A stretch of 64,000 nucleotides of DNA from Halarchaeum nitratireducens (GCF_014647155.1 NZ_BMOQ01000001.1:310001-374000); one strand, 5' to 3'; shown: positions 55,139 through 64,000, counted from the stretch's first letter. Made by a program: numbers and translations. The notes: generated by a model from the sequence alone, not told the origin.

Positions 55139-55833
55139 AAGTCGGTACCGCCCGCGGGCGCCTCGAGTCCCCGATCCGTAATCTCGAAGCGCGCGCGCTC
55201 TCCCGTCGGCTTCGCTCGGTGCTTCTCTAAGATCGCCCGTCTGGCGTCGCCGCGGAACCGTTCGAGTCTGACGACCGTCGCCGTCCAGTGTTCGAGGGTG
55301 TGCCCGCCGAGCGGGCGCGTCCGGTCGGCGTCCGGGTCGGTGTACACCTGATTCGTGACGAGCGCCGCGAGCTCGTGCTTGCGCGCGAGCGAGAGGAAGT
55401 GCGTCACCTGCCGTGCGACCTCGCGTAGCGCCTCGCCGTTCTCGCTTCCGGCCTCGGTCCGCCGCAGCCGGTAGAAACCCGTCGCCGAGTCGAGGACGAC
55501 GAGGTCCGCGCGCTCCGCGAACCCCTCCGCGTCCTTCACGGCCTCGGCCTGCTCGTCGAAGTCGTGGGCCTCGCTGACGACGATGCGCTCGGCGGCGGCG
55601 TCGGGGTCGTCCGCGACCGCCGAGAGCACCTGTTCGAAGCGATCCGGCGAGAGCCCCTCGGTGTCGACGTAGACGGCGGTCCCGCCGCTCGCGGCGACGT
55701 GCGCGGCCGCGGCGAGCGCGACCGTCGTCTTCCCCGCGCCCGGCGGGCCGTACACCTGCGTGACCGCCTCTCGCTCCAGCCCGCCGCCGAGGAGGTCGTC
55801 GAGCGGCGTACACCCCGTCGTCAGTGCACTCAT
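55135..55833 (-). CDS. radB: DNA repair/recombination protein RadB
   Basis: The 232-residue RecA-family protein has Walker A GPPGAGKTT (about residue 29) and the Walker B-like ADLVVLDSATGFYRLRR, but lacks the N-terminal HhH domain of RadA. This combination and size mark RadB, a paralogue that helps RadA load or stabilise. The ATG at 55833 has AAAAA (plus strand, 55860-55864), TTTTT on its own strand, at -27 to -31. It converges with the CBS gene (4-bp overlap). Confidence 0.9.
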   Translation of the reverse strand: MSALTTGCTPLDDLLGGGLEREAVTQVYGPPGAGKTTVALAAAAHVAASGGTAVYVDTEGLSPDRFEQVLSAVADDPDAAAERIVVSEAHDFDEQAEAVKDAEGFAERADLVVLDSATGFYRLRRTEAGSENGEALREVARQVTHFLSLARKHELAALVTNQVYTDPDADRTRPLGGHTLEHWTATVVRLERFRGDARRAILEKHRAKPTGERARFEITDRGLEAPAGGTDF

Positions 55834-55938
55834 TCGTCGTCAGTAGCGCGCCGCTCGGGAAAAACGCGCCGATACCCGGGGTCGCGCCTCCACCCACGCC
55901 CGGGAAGGTTTTTGCCCGCGCTCGTCGTGCGTCCCGTC

Positions 55939-56661
55939 GTGATCGTCGTCGACACCGACGACTTCGAGGTCTACCACGAGGTCGTCGGCGAACTCCGCGA
56001 GCGCGGTGTCGCGTTCACGACCGTCGAGCCCGGGGACCCCCTGCCCGCCGACACCGACGCCGTCATCACGGGCCCCGGAGACGACGTGGACGTCCCCAGT
56101 GACGTCGTCGTCGCGGACCCGGACGATCCCCGCGTGGCCGTCGAGGAGGCCCTGACCCTCCTCCGTGGCGGCGGGCGCACCGTCGTCGGTGTCGACCCTG
56201 GGCCGCGACCCGGAATCGCCGTCCTCTCGGGCGATCTCGTCGTCGCCGTCTTCCACGTCCCCGTCGCGGACGCGGCGGACGTCGTGCTGGAGGAAGTCGC
56301 GGACGCCCCCGATCCGCTCGTCCGCGTCGGCGACGGCGCCCGCCGCCACGGCGCGCGGATCATCGACGGCCTCGACGACGTGACGGTCGAGCTCGTCGAC
56401 GAGACGGGGACGACGCCCTACCTCGGACGCGGCGCGCGCGGGATGGACGACGTGCTCGCCGCCGTCAACATCGCGCGCCTGACGGGCGACGTCGTCGGCG
56501 GGCGCAGCTTCGAACCGACCGCCGGCGAGCTCGACGTCATCAAGCAGCGCTCGCGCGAGCGGTCCGCCGAGAACCGCACCATCACCGAGGACCTCGCCCG
56601 CCGGGTCGCCACGGGCGAACTGACGCTCGACGAGGCGCTCGAACGACACGAGGGCCAGTAG
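55939..56661 (+). CDS. Conserved haloarchaeal protein with VDPG (RNase-H/RuvC-like) motif
   Basis: The 240-residue protein has an N-terminal part (VVDTDDFEVYHEVVGELRER), then a segment TVVGVDPGPRPGIAVLSGD (about residue 88). The VDPGPRPG step resembles the first strand and Asp of RuvC-like nucleases and other RNase H-fold proteins. A helical C-terminus follows (DVIKQRSRERSAENRTITED). Function is unknown. The GTG at 55939 fits the TTTTT at 55909-55913 (-26 to -30); an upstream GTG (55927) does not. It is divergent from radB, which makes a DNA-related role thinkable. Confidence 0.65.
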   Translation: MIVVDTDDFEVYHEVVGELRERGVAFTTVEPGDPLPADTDAVITGPGDDVDVPSDVVVADPDDPRVAVEEALTLLRGGGRTVVGVDPGPRPGIAVLSGDLVVAVFHVPVADAADVVLEEVADAPDPLVRVGDGARRHGARIIDGLDDVTVELVDETGTTPYLGRGARGMDDVLAAVNIARLTGDVVGGRSFEPTAGELDVIKQRSRERSAENRTITEDLARRVATGELTLDEALERHEGQ

Positions 56662-56688
56662 CGTCAGCGTTCGGCGGACGCCCCGTGA

Positions 56689-58050
56689 TCAGTCCCCCGC
56701 GCGAGCCGTGCGCACCGCCTCGACCGCGCGGCGCATGACCTCTCGGACGGGGAGGTCGGTCTCGCGCGCGACCGCGTGGGCGTCGTCGTACTCCGCGCTG
56801 TAGTCGTAGACCTCGCCCTCGGCGTCGCGCGCCACCTTCACCGCTACCTCGTGGACCTCGTCGCCGACCGCGACCTCGGCGGTCTCGAACTCCCGATCAG
56901 CGATCCAGCGGTGGCTCGCGCCGGTCTCGCGGATCCCGAGCGTCCCCGTCTCCTCGGCGAGACGGCGCGCGATTGCCCCCGCGTCGGCGGGTTTCGCGAC
57001 GACCTTCACGAGGTGGCCGGGCCGGGACTTCTTCATCGTCAGCGGGACGACGGAGATGTCGCGCGCCCCCGCCTCGGTGAGCGTGTCCTGGAGACCGCCG
57101 AGCACCTCCGGCGGCGCGTCGTCGAGGTTCGTCTCCAAGACGACGACGTCGTCGCGGACGAGTCCGTTCCGCGTTCCGTCTGCCGCGGTCCCGTCGGTCG
57201 GCTCGGTCTCCGTCTCGCCTTCCCCGCCGAGGACGGCGCGGAGGACGTTCGGTCGCTCGCCGAGATCCATCGACCCCGCACCGTACCCCGACTCCGAGAC
57301 GCGCAGCGCCGGGGCGTCGTCGACGCCCTCGGCGTAGTGGGCGAGGAGCGCCGCGCCGGTCGGCGTGAGCAGTTCGGCCTCGACGGGCCCGCCGCGGAGG
57401 CGCCACGACGCGCGCTCGGCGATCTCGACGACCGCGGGCGCGGGGACGGGGTACGTGCCGTGGTGCATCGACACCTCGCCGCTCCCCGCGAAGACGGGCG
57501 TCGTCACGATCCGATCGGGATCGAGGTCGTCGAGGAGGAGCGCGACGCCGACGACGTCCGCGATGGCGTCGTCAGCCCCGACCTCGTGGAAGTGCGCGTC
57601 GTCGAGATCGGTCCCGTGGACGGCGGCCTCGGCGCGACCCAACACTTCGAAGACCGCGAGCGCGTCCGTCTCGACGCGCTCGGGGAGGTCCATCGCTTCC
57701 ACGAGAGCGACGACGTCGGCGTACGTCCGGTGGGGGCCGTGCCCCTCGGCGTCGTCGTGACCGTCCGCCACGTCGCCGTGGTCGCCCTCCGCGCCGATGT
57801 GATCGCTCTCCCCGTCGCCGTGGCCGTGATCGCGTTCGCCGGGTGTCGCATTCTGCGCCTCAGCGTCGTGCGCGACCGTCACCGACGCGGCGCGGACCCC
57901 TCGTTTCGTTACCGTCGTCACGTCGTAGGAGACGCCGAGGGCGTCCTCGACGCGTTCGAGGGCGGTCGGGTCGGCGCCGGCGGCGACGAGCGCACCGAGG
58001 AGCATGTCGCCGCTCGCGCCCGTGCGGCCGTCGAAAGCGAGCGTGGTCAT
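56689..58050 (-). CDS. larC: Nickel insertion protein LarC-like
   Basis: The 453-residue protein is a complete LarC in one frame: TLAFDGRTGASGDMLLGALV at the start, HFHEVGADDAIADVVG, and the C-terminal LETNLDDAPPEVLGG and KKSRPGHLVKVV. A His/Asp-rich insertion (about residues 70-105, GERDHGHGDGESDH) may hold nickel. LarC adds nickel to the pincer cofactor of lactate racemase; in Lactobacillus it needs a frameshift, here it does not. larB and larE are not visible in this window. A GAAAAG element (58075-58080) supports the ATG at 58050. Confidence 0.9.
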   Translation of the reverse strand: MTTLAFDGRTGASGDMLLGALVAAGADPTALERVEDALGVSYDVTTVTKRGVRAASVTVAHDAEAQNATPGERDHGHGDGESDHIGAEGDHGDVADGHDDAEGHGPHRTYADVVALVEAMDLPERVETDALAVFEVLGRAEAAVHGTDLDDAHFHEVGADDAIADVVGVALLLDDLDPDRIVTTPVFAGSGEVSMHHGTYPVPAPAVVEIAERASWRLRGGPVEAELLTPTGAALLAHYAEGVDDAPALRVSESGYGAGSMDLGERPNVLRAVLGGEGETETEPTDGTAADGTRNGLVRDDVVVLETNLDDAPPEVLGGLQDTLTEAGARDISVVPLTMKKSRPGHLVKVVAKPADAGAIARRLAEETGTLGIRETGASHRWIADREFETAEVAVGDEVHEVAVKVARDAEGEVYDYSAEYDDAHAVARETDLPVREVMRRAVEAVRTARAGD

Positions 58051-58125
58051 ACCGGCAGGGGGTGCGCGGCGGCGAAAAGCGTGCCCCTTCGGCGACACCG
58101 GCCGATGTTCGTGCGAGCGTCAGCG

Positions 58126-58158
58126 CTATGTGTCCGGATGTGATACCGTGACACATAG
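58126..58158. promoter_or_regulatory. Palindrome between larC and cdc48
   Basis: CTATGTGTC (58126-58134) and GACACATAG (58150-58158) form a perfect 9-bp inverted repeat with a 15-base spacer, centred at 58142 in the 174-bp divergent region. It lies about 76 bp from the larC start and 67 bp from the cdc48 start. The length and symmetry fit a dimeric regulator site. No known regulator can be assigned. Confidence 0.55.
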
Positions 58159-58224
58159 GGCTCGTCCGGGGGAAGACGTTTCCCTCGCGCGGCGAGAAAC
58201 CATCCACATCGGACACCCCTGACA

Positions 58225-60450
58225 ATGAACGAAGTCCAACTCGAGGTTGCGAAGGCGTACCCGAACGACTCGGGACGCGGTATCGCGCGCCTCGACCCCG
58301 ACACGCTGTTGCACCTCAAGCTCAGTCCGGGCGACATCATCGAAATCGAGGGCGGCGACACCACCGCCGCGAAGGTCTGGCGGGCCGACCGGCAGGACTG
58401 GAACACCGACACGGTCCGCATCGACGGCTTCACTCGGCAGAACGCGGACGTCGGCATCGGCGAACGCGTCGAGATCCGGAAGGCGGAGGCCGAGAAGGCC
58501 GACTCGCTCGTCCTCGCGCCGCCCGAAGAGGCGAGCGTCCAGTTCGGAAGCGATGCGGCCGGCATGGTCAAACGCCAGATCCTCAAGCGCCCGGTCGTCT
58601 CGCGAGACATCGTTCCCGTCATGTCCTCCACGAACCACCCGTTCATGCGCTCCCCGGGGCAGGCGATCCCGCTGATCGCCGTCGAGACCGAACCCGAGGG
58701 CGTCGTCCTCGTCACCGAGGACACCGACGTCGAACTGCGCGAGGAGCCCATCAGCGGCTTCGAGCGCACCGGCGGCGGTATCACCTACGAGGACATCGGC
58801 GGCCTCCAGAACGAGATCCAGCGCGTCCGGGAGATGGTCGAGCTCCCGATGAAACACCCCCAGATCTTCCAGAAGCTCGGCATCGAGCCCCCGCAGGGGG
58901 TGTTGCTCCACGGGCCGCCCGGCACCGGGAAGACCCTGCTCGCGAAGGCCGTCGCCAACGAGACGTCGGCGAGCTTCTTCTCCATCGCCGGCCCGGAGAT
59001 CATCTCGAAGTATTACGGCGAGTCGGAACAACAGCTCCGGGAGATCTTCGAGGACGCGAAGGAGGACTCGCCCTCCATCATCTTCATCGACGAACTCGAC
59101 TCCATCGCACCCAAGCGCGAGGACGTCACGGGCGAGGTCGAGCGTCGCGTCGTCGCCCAGCTCCTGACGATGATGGACGGCCTCGAAGGCCGCGGCCAAG
59201 TGATCGTCATCGCGGCGACGAACCGCGTCGACGCCGTCGACCCCGCGCTCCGGCGCCCCGGTCGCTTCGATCGGGAGATCGAGATCGGCGTCCCCGACGA
59301 GGTGGGCCGCGAGGAGATCCTCAAGATCCACACGCGCGGCATGCCCCTCTCCGACGACGTCAACCTCGGTCACCTGGCCGGCGAGACGCACGGCTTCGTC
59401 GGCGCGGACATCGAGAGCCTCACGAAGGAGGCCGCGATGCGTGCGCTCAGACGCTACCTCCCCGAGATCGACCTCGACGAGGAGGACATCCCGCCGAGCC
59501 TCATCGACCGGATGATCGTCAAGCGCGAGGACTTCCGCGGCGCCCTCGGCGAGGTCGAACCGTCGGCGATGCGCGAGGTGCTCGTCGAACTACCGAAGAT
59601 CTCGTGGGACAACGTCGGCGGACTCACCGAGGCCAAACAGGACATCCAGGAGGCCGTCGAGTGGCCGCTGAGCAGCCCCGAGAAGTTCGACCGGATGGGG
59701 GTCGACCCGCCCGCGGGCGTCCTCCTCTACGGCCCGCCCGGCACCGGGAAGACGCTCATGGCGAAGGCCGTCGCCAACGAGACGAACGCGAACTTCATCT
59801 CGGTCAGGGGCCCCCAGCTCCTCTCGAAGTGGGTCGGTGAGTCCGAGAAGGCCATCCGTCAGACCTTCCGGAAGGCCCGGCAGGTCTCCCCGACGGTGAT
59901 CTTCTTCGACGAGCTCGACTCGCTGGCCCCCGGTCGCGGGCAGGAGGTCGGCAACAACGTCTCCGAGCGCGTCGTCAACCAACTCCTCACCGAGCTGGAC
60001 GGCCTGGAGGAGATGGGCGAGGTGATGGTGATCGGTGCGACGAACCGCCCCGACATCATCGATCCCGCGCTCATCCGCTCCGGGCGCTTCGACCGCATGG
60101 TCATGGTCGGCCAGCCCGGCGTCGAGGGCCGCGAGCGGATCCTCGAGATCCACACGCAGGACACGCCGCTCGCCCCCGACGTCTCGCTGCGCGAGCTCGC
60201 CGAGATCACCGACGGCTACGTCGGGAGCGATCTCGCCTCCATCGCCCGCGAGGCCGCCATCGAAGCGCTCCGCGACGACGACTCGGCCGAGGAAGTCGAG
60301 ATGCGCCACTTCCGCGCGGCCCTCGAAAACGTCCGGCCCACCATCACCGAGGACATCCTCGACTACTACGACCAGGTCGAGGAGCAGTTCAAGGGCGGTA
60401 ACACGCCCGGGCAGGACCGCCGGCAGGGCGGTCACATCGGGTTCCAATAG
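58225..60450 (+). CDS. CDC48/VCP-type AAA ATPase
   Basis: The 741-residue protein has a CDC48 N-domain (residues 1-185, ending REEPISG) and two AAA modules. D1 has Walker [10 protein letters not shown] (about residue 230) and [17 protein letters not shown]2 has YGPPGTGKT (about 503) and [15 protein letters not shown]. Both keep arginine fingers ([36 protein letters not shown]). It unfolds proteins, probably for the proteasome and for complex disassembly. The C-terminal tail has no HbYX motif. GAGAAACC at about 58193-58200 is near -27. Confidence 0.95.
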   Translation: MNEVQLEVAKAYPNDSGRGIARLDPDTLLHLKLSPGDIIEIEGGDTTAAKVWRADRQDWNTDTVRIDGFTRQNADVGIGERVEIRKAEAEKADSLVLAPPEEASVQFGSDAAGMVKRQILKRPVVSRDIVPVMSSTNHPFMRSPGQAIPLIAVETEPEGVVLVTEDTDVELREEPISGFERTGGGITYEDIGGLQNEIQRVREMVELPMKHPQIFQKLGIEPPQGVLLHGPPGTGKTLLAKAVANETSASFFSIAGPEIISKYYGESEQQLREIFEDAKEDSPSIIFIDELDSIAPKREDVTGEVERRVVAQLLTMMDGLEGRGQVIVIAATNRVDAVDPALRRPGRFDREIEIGVPDEVGREEILKIHTRGMPLSDDVNLGHLAGETHGFVGADIESLTKEAAMRALRRYLPEIDLDEEDIPPSLIDRMIVKREDFRGALGEVEPSAMREVLVELPKISWDNVGGLTEAKQDIQEAVEWPLSSPEKFDRMGVDPPAGVLLYGPPGTGKTLMAKAVANETNANFISVRGPQLLSKWVGESEKAIRQTFRKARQVSPTVIFFDELDSLAPGRGQEVGNNVSERVVNQLLTELDGLEEMGEVMVIGATNRPDIIDPALIRSGRFDRMVMVGQPGVEGRERILEIHTQDTPLAPDVSLRELAEITDGYVGSDLASIAREAAIEALRDDDSAEEVEMRHFRAALENVRPTITEDILDYYDQVEEQFKGGNTPGQDRRQGGHIGFQ

Positions 60451-60788
60451 TCCCTCTTGCCAGCCCCGGCTTCCCCGGGGCCGACAAAGGCGACGACGAA
60501 AGCACCTTCGGACCTCCTCTGGGTCCTCGGACCTCCGCGCCTCCGGTACCGGTGCGAGTGAACCGCGCGACTACCGGATCTGTCTGTCCCCTCGTCGCGC
60601 GGCTGCGAGCCCGCGTGATTCGGCCGACCCACATCGGCGTCGACGCGGCCGTCCGCATATCTCCTCGCCGACCCTCCCGTCTCAGTAGACGAACCCCGCC
60701 ACGACGTGACCGACCGCGTCCCCGCACCGAGAGAGGCCCGTCGCCGTCGCTCGACGGGTGAGAGAACGGAGGAGAGAGGCGGTGGTTG
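60451..60788. other. 338-bp convergent intergenic region
   Basis: The region lies between the cdc48 stop and the eS8 stop. It begins with an inverted repeat (CCCCGGCTTCCCCGGGGCC, about 60465-60483) that could end cdc48 transcription. Short frames occur but lack haloarchaeal composition. No RNA gene or repeat was recognised. Confidence 0.5.
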
Positions 60789-61160
60789 TTACTCGACGAG
60801 GACCGCGTTGACCTGCCCGTCCTGTCCGGGGCGGGAGGTGACGCGCGCACGCCCGGCGGACGTCTCGATGACCGCGCCCTTCGTGATGATGTTCCGGCGG
60901 GCGTAGTTCGGGTTCGCGTCGTTCTCGACGACGTCCTCGATGGTCGCGTGCTCGGTTTCGCCGTCGTCGGTGACGTTGGCGACGTCCGTGGAGAGCGCGC
61001 GGACCTTCGTCCCGCTCCCGCGGGCGTCGACGACGCGGAAGCGGCCCTCGCCGACCGTCGTCTCCGTGGGGGAGCGACCGAGCTGGTGCTTCTTCTTCTT
61101 CGAGTGCGGGCGGGTTCGCGCACCCGTCTTCGTGCGCTTGGAGCGGCCCTGGTTCTGCAT
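60789..61160 (-). CDS. rps8e: Small ribosomal subunit protein eS8
   Basis: The 123-residue protein starts MQNQGRSKRTKTGARTRPHS and carries the eS8 core with RSPTETTVGEGRFRVVDARG, TKVRALSTDVANV and the C-terminal NYARRNIITKGAVIETSAGR. It is a basic ribosomal protein of archaea and eukaryotes, bound to 16S rRNA. Minus-strand TTTTA at 61186-61190 is 26-30 nt upstream of the ATG. The size is normal for archaeal eS8. Confidence 0.96.
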   Translation of the reverse strand: MQNQGRSKRTKTGARTRPHSKKKKHQLGRSPTETTVGEGRFRVVDARGSGTKVRALSTDVANVTDDGETEHATIEDVVENDANPNYARRNIITKGAVIETSAGRARVTSRPGQDGQVNAVLVE

Positions 61161-61248
61161 ACCCCGAGATGGCGTCGTTACGTACTAAAACCGTTCGATC
61201 CGGTGGGGACCCGCCGTCTTTAGGCCGTCGCGCGCGCTCTCCGGACAC

Positions 61249-61689
61249 ATGAGCCTCCGCGTCGCCGTCGGCGCGCCCTTCGTCTCCGAGGGACGCGACC
61301 GGCTCGGCGAACACGAGTTCGTCGTCGCCCTCTCGCTCGACCGGGACTGGATGAGCCCGGATCAGGCCAAACGCCTCGTCGACGTCGCGACGGGCGAGGG
61401 ACTCCTCGAACGCGACGAGGGCGACCTCGTGGCGGCGTTCGACCTCGACGCGGTCACCATCCCCGAGGAGTTCTCGCCCGACGAGTCGCTGTTTCAGGAG
61501 CGCTCGGCGTTCGAGACCGCGCTCGACGCCGTCGTCTCGGCCGGGGCGGACCGACAGGAGACCGTCGCGGCCGTCAACGCACTCCAGCGGGACTTCGGCG
61601 TGACGGCCGACGTCGCCGCCGTCCTCCACGCGCGCCGGGAGGGCGTCGACGTCGCCGCGGCCGCCCGCAAGGCCGGGGAGGACCTCTGA
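61249..61689 (+). CDS. DUF2240 family protein
   Basis: The 146-residue protein begins MSLRVAVGAPFVSEGRDRLG and matches archaeal DUF2240 with two helical winged-helix-like segments (SLDRDWMSPDQAKRLVDVA and VNALQRDFGVTADVAAVL). Function unknown; DNA or RNA binding is possible. CTTTA at 61218-61222 is 27-31 nt upstream. It is followed directly by the next gene (stop at 61689, start at 61690). Confidence 0.88.
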   Translation: MSLRVAVGAPFVSEGRDRLGEHEFVVALSLDRDWMSPDQAKRLVDVATGEGLLERDEGDLVAAFDLDAVTIPEEFSPDESLFQERSAFETALDAVVSAGADRQETVAAVNALQRDFGVTADVAAVLHARREGVDVAAAARKAGEDL

Positions 61690-62082
61690 ATGGTCGAGCG
61701 CGAACTCGACGACGGCACGCGGATCGCCCAACTGCTCGCCTCGGAGATCACGGGCCGCGAGGCCGGCCCGTTCGCGGACGCGGCCGTGACGGACGCCGAC
61801 CCGGACGTCGAGGCGACACCCGCCGGGGCGCGAGCGTACGACGTCACGCTCGGCGACGTGCGCGTCGCGTCCGTCTTCGTCCTCCCCGAGCGCGTCCGAG
61901 TCGAGTTCGCGGTCGGTCTCGACGCCGCGAAGCGCGCCGCGGACGACGCGGACCTCCGAGCGCGTCCCAGCGCGACGACACCGCCCTCGCTCCTCGTCTT
62001 CGTCGAGGACGGTGCCGAGGCGAAACGCGTTCTCCCGGCGTTCCGGGCCGCGCTCGACGCGGCGCGCGAACAGTACGTTTAG
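61690..62082 (+). CDS. Conserved haloarchaeal protein co-transcribed with DUF2240
   Basis: The 130-residue soluble protein starts the base after the DUF2240 stop. It has a beta-rich middle (YDVTLGDVRVASVFVLPERVR) and a helical end LPAFRAALDAAREQYV. No named family is recognised. Its last codons (CAGTACGTTTAG) contain TTTA, the promoter element of pyrF. Probably a partner of the preceding protein. Confidence 0.75.
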   Translation: MVERELDDGTRIAQLLASEITGREAGPFADAAVTDADPDVEATPAGARAYDVTLGDVRVASVFVLPERVRVEFAVGLDAAKRAADDADLRARPSATTPPSLLVFVEDGAEAKRVLPAFRAALDAAREQYV

Positions 62083-62106
62083 GCCCGCCCGACACGCACC
62101 GACGCC

Positions 62107-62907
62107 ATGGGCTTCTTCGAGGACCTCGCGGCGCGTATCGACTCGCGGGACACGATGGTCTGCGTCGGACTCGATCCCGATCCCGATCGCCTCCCCGACG
62201 AGGTTCGGGACGCCGCGTTGCCGCGCTGGCAGTTCAACCGTCGGATCATCGACGCCACGCACGAGTACGCGGCCGCGTACAAGCCGAACGCGGCCTTTTA
62301 CGAGGGCGTTGACGGATGGCGCGCGCTCGCGGAGACGATCGCGTACGCCCACGGCAAGGACGTCCCGGTGATCCTCGACGCCAAGCGCGGCGACATCGGC
62401 AACACCGCCCGACAGTACGCGAAGGCGCTCGACCGGGCCGACGCGATCACGGTCAACCCCTACATGGGCCGCGACAGCCTCCAGCCGTTCCTCTCCCGGG
62501 AGGAGAAGGGGATCTTCGCCCTTTGTCGCACCTCGAACCCCGGCGGGAAGGACTTCCAGAACCTCGAACTCGCGTCGTACGACGAGTACCTCTACGAGCA
62601 CGTCGCGCGGCGCATGGCCGAGTGGGACGAGCACGGAAACGTCGGCCTCGTCGTCGGCGCGACCCGCCCCGCGGAACTCGAACGCGTCCGGGAGCTCGCA
62701 CCCGACCTGCCCTTCCTCGTGCCGGGCGTCGGCGCGCAGGGCGGCGACGCCGAGGCCGCGGTCGAACACGGCCGCACCGCCGACGGCGTCGGCGTCGTCA
62801 ACTCCACGCGCGGGATCATCTTCGCGGGCGAGGACCGAGAGGACTGGGACCGCGCGGCCGGCGCGGCCGCCAAGCGACTCCGCGACCGACTGAACGAGTA
62901 CCGCTGA
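62107..62907 (+). CDS. pyrF: Orotidine 5'-phosphate decarboxylase
   Basis: The 266-residue TIM-barrel enzyme has the catalytic DAKRGDIGNTARQYAKA (Lys/Asp tetrad, about residue 92), the phosphate-binding VVGATRPAEL, LVPGVGAQGGD and the closing VVNSTRGIIFA. It decarboxylates OMP to UMP. The long form (about 265 residues) is the type 2 subfamily. TTTA at 62078-62081 lies 26-29 nt upstream of the ATG, inside the end of the preceding gene. Confidence 0.95.
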   Translation: MGFFEDLAARIDSRDTMVCVGLDPDPDRLPDEVRDAALPRWQFNRRIIDATHEYAAAYKPNAAFYEGVDGWRALAETIAYAHGKDVPVILDAKRGDIGNTARQYAKALDRADAITVNPYMGRDSLQPFLSREEKGIFALCRTSNPGGKDFQNLELASYDEYLYEHVARRMAEWDEHGNVGLVVGATRPAELERVRELAPDLPFLVPGVGAQGGDAEAAVEHGRTADGVGVVNSTRGIIFAGEDREDWDRAAGAAAKRLRDRLNEYR

Positions 62908-63022
62908 CGCCCGCTGGCGCGCCCGTCAGACACGTCGCTGCACGGTATCGCCGCACGCGACCGAATCGCACCGCCGTCGCCACGCTCGTGGGACCAGCCG
63001 CGCGCGACCGTCTCACCGCGCG

Positions 63023-63205
63023 CTATCGCGGTCCGGGAAAGCCGTTCTCGTCTCCCCCTCTCGATCGGCGTTCCTCCGCCGCACACTCCTCGCAGAGCCC
63101 GAGCCCCGGATCGTAGTGTGCCCGACAGACGACGGCCCCACAGCGCTCGCACGCGAACTGCGCCTCCGCGGCCTCGCAGATCTGACAGAGTCCGGTGACG
63201 CTCAT
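63023..63205 (-). CDS. Small zinc-finger protein (60 aa)
   Basis: The 60-residue protein has CQIC (residues 7-10), CERCGAVVCRAHYD and LCEECAAEE. This gives a Cys/His array like HIT-type or B-box zinc fingers, able to hold two zinc ions. The C-terminus is acidic/basic mixed. The ATG at 63205 is better than an upstream start at 63235 because TGTAT (minus strand, about 63229-63233) is near -27. Function unknown. The gaps on both sides (62908-63022 and 63206-63365) hold no other gene. Confidence 0.8.
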   Translation of the reverse strand: MSVTGLCQICEAAEAQFACERCGAVVCRAHYDPGLGLCEECAAEERRSRGGDENGFPGPR

Positions 63206-63365
63206 ACGGTCCCGCAGGCGACGACGATACATCAACCCGGGGGCCGGCGCGGGACGCGGACCGACGTCCGATCGACGACGGTTCTCCGTGAATACGGACG
63301 CCTCGGGTCGTCTCCGGAGTCTTCCCCGGGGAAGGCTTTTGTTAGGTGGTCACTAACACGCACCC

Positions 63366-64000
63366 ATGAGCGTCGACCGATCCGTCCTGCATCGCGCGCT
63401 CGAACGCGGCGAGCAGGAGGGTGGGCACGTGGAGTTCAAAGAACGCCTCACGCGCGAGGTCCACCTCGCCGAGGGGCGACTGGAGAGCCTGGCCGCCCAG
63501 CTCCGTCACCGCGTCCTCTCCGGCGACGGCGAGGCGCAGTACGTCGTCGGCGTCACCGACGACGGCGGCATCGCCGGAATCGACCCCGAGGCCTTCTCGG
63601 AGACTCTCGACGTCCTCAGCCTCCTCGCCGAGGAGGCCAGCGCCCACATCGACGACGTCCAGACGTGGGGGACGGAGGGACGCGGGCTCGTCGGCGTCGC
63701 CACGGTCCGCGACGGCGGCCAGCTCACCGCCGACGACGATCACGTCATCGTCGGCACCGCCGGCCACGTCGACCACGGGAAGTCCACGCTCGTCGGCTCG
63801 CTCGTCACCGGCCGGGCCGACGACGGGGACGGCGACACCCGGAGCTTCCTCGACGTCCAACCCCACGAGGTCGAACGCGGCCTCTCCGCCGACCTCTCGT
63901 ACGGCGTCTACGGCTTCGACGGCGACGGGCCGGTCCGCGTCGAGAACCCCCACCGGAAACACGAGCGCGCCGCCGTCGTCGAACGCGCCGACCGCGTCGT
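63366..64000 (+). CDS. GTPBP1-like translational GTPase (N-terminal part, cut by the window end)
   Basis: The visible 211 residues begin MSVDRSVLHRALERGEQEGG, then an N-terminal module (GHVEFKERLTREVHLAE) and the G1 loop GTAGHVDHGKSTLVGSL (about residue 131). Members of the GTPBP1/GTPBP2 family are EF-Tu-like and act in translation surveillance. No stop occurs before 64000, so the C-terminus is missing. A TTTTGTTA promoter element (63337-63344) is near -27; it overlaps an imperfect inverted repeat GTTAGGTG/CACTAAC and follows the 14-bp palindrome CTTCCCCGGGGAAG (63321-63334). Confidence 0.88.
   Translation, partial: MSVDRSVLHRALERGEQEGGHVEFKERLTREVHLAEGRLESLAAQLRHRVLSGDGEAQYVVGVTDDGGIAGIDPEAFSETLDVLSLLAEEASAHIDDVQTWGTEGRGLVGVATVRDGGQLTADDDHVIVGTAGHVDHGKSTLVGSLVTGRADDGDGDTRSFLDVQPHEVERGLSADLSYGVYGFDGDGPVRVENPHRKHERAAVVERADRV

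Noticed and set aside
60552-60761. Short frame of 69 residues between cdc48 and eS8
   Set aside because: It is Arg/Pro-rich with none of the acidic bias of real genes here and no promoter.

Overview
The window is a chromosomal segment of an extremely halophilic archaeon (class Halobacteria). The evidence is direct. The DNA is very GC-rich and the predicted proteins are strongly acidic. Secreted proteins carry Tat-type or lipobox signals with Thr-rich linkers. The gene set is archaeal: SAMP1, GatD, RadB, CDC48-type AAA ATPase, ribosomal protein eS8, split GMP synthase and a BHB-intron tRNA-Met. Most gene starts have an AT-rich TATA-like element (TTTTT, TTTA, TTAT and similar) centred about 27 nt upstream of the start codon with no Shine-Dalgarno sequence. 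That is the pattern of leaderless haloarchaeal transcripts, and I used it to choose several starts. The species cannot be fixed from this window.

Layout. 1-9.1 kb: a cut-off tRNA methylthiotransferase gene, a PQQ-repeat lipoprotein, DUF63, uridine phosphorylase, an HPP/UspA fusion, a K+ channel with an RCK domain, two linked membrane proteins with TrkA-C-like tails, and SAMP1. 9.1-20.2 kb: a frameshifted small gene, gatD, an ArsR-type regulator, a VLRF1-type (Vms1/Ankzf1-like) protein, a DUF1611/enolase-superfamily pair resembling DgcN-DgcA, thrS, an HPP protein, a membrane protein and PspA. 20.2-27.8 kb: a hydrolase, two tandem zinc alcohol dehydrogenases, pyrG-guaAb, a cupin and a CPA2 antiporter. 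27.8-38.1 kb: small conserved proteins, MoaB plus a 5-formyl-THF cyclo-ligase, Idi, an amino-acid ABC transporter operon, and a malic enzyme/phosphotransacetylase fusion. 38.1-45 kb: RNase H, CBS, DMT transporter, small proteins, a decayed exported-protein gene beside tRNA-Met, and DUF-type haloarchaeal proteins. 45-53 kb: B12-dependent ribonucleotide reductase and the trpDFEG operon. 52.8-53.3 kb: tRNA-Val followed by a copy of its own 3' end and palindromic, gene-free DNA. 53.3-64 kb: a lipoprotein, a CBS/HPF-like protein, RadB beside a VDPG-motif protein, LarC, CDC48, eS8, DUF2240, PyrF, a zinc-finger protein and the start of a GTPBP1-like GTPase.

Most of the window is housekeeping metabolism (nucleotides: udp, pyrG, guaAb, nrdJ, pyrF; tryptophan: trpDFEG; translation: thrS, gatD, eS8, GTPBP1-like). 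The trp, ABC-transporter, MoaB/cyclo-ligase and DUF1611/enolase genes overlap by 1-4 nt and are clear operons. The most interesting non-coding signals are: helically phased TGTACA boxes at the trp promoter, matching the TRP box known from methanogen TrpY; one AT-rich element placed 27 nt from the starts of two divergent genes (pspA and a hydrolase); a 9-bp palindrome between larC and cdc48; and a tRNA-Val 3' duplication that looks like an integration scar. Two small genes (near 9.36 kb and 41.6 kb) each seem to have lost one base. I see no CRISPR array, rRNA, complete insertion sequence or convincing new multi-gene defence system.
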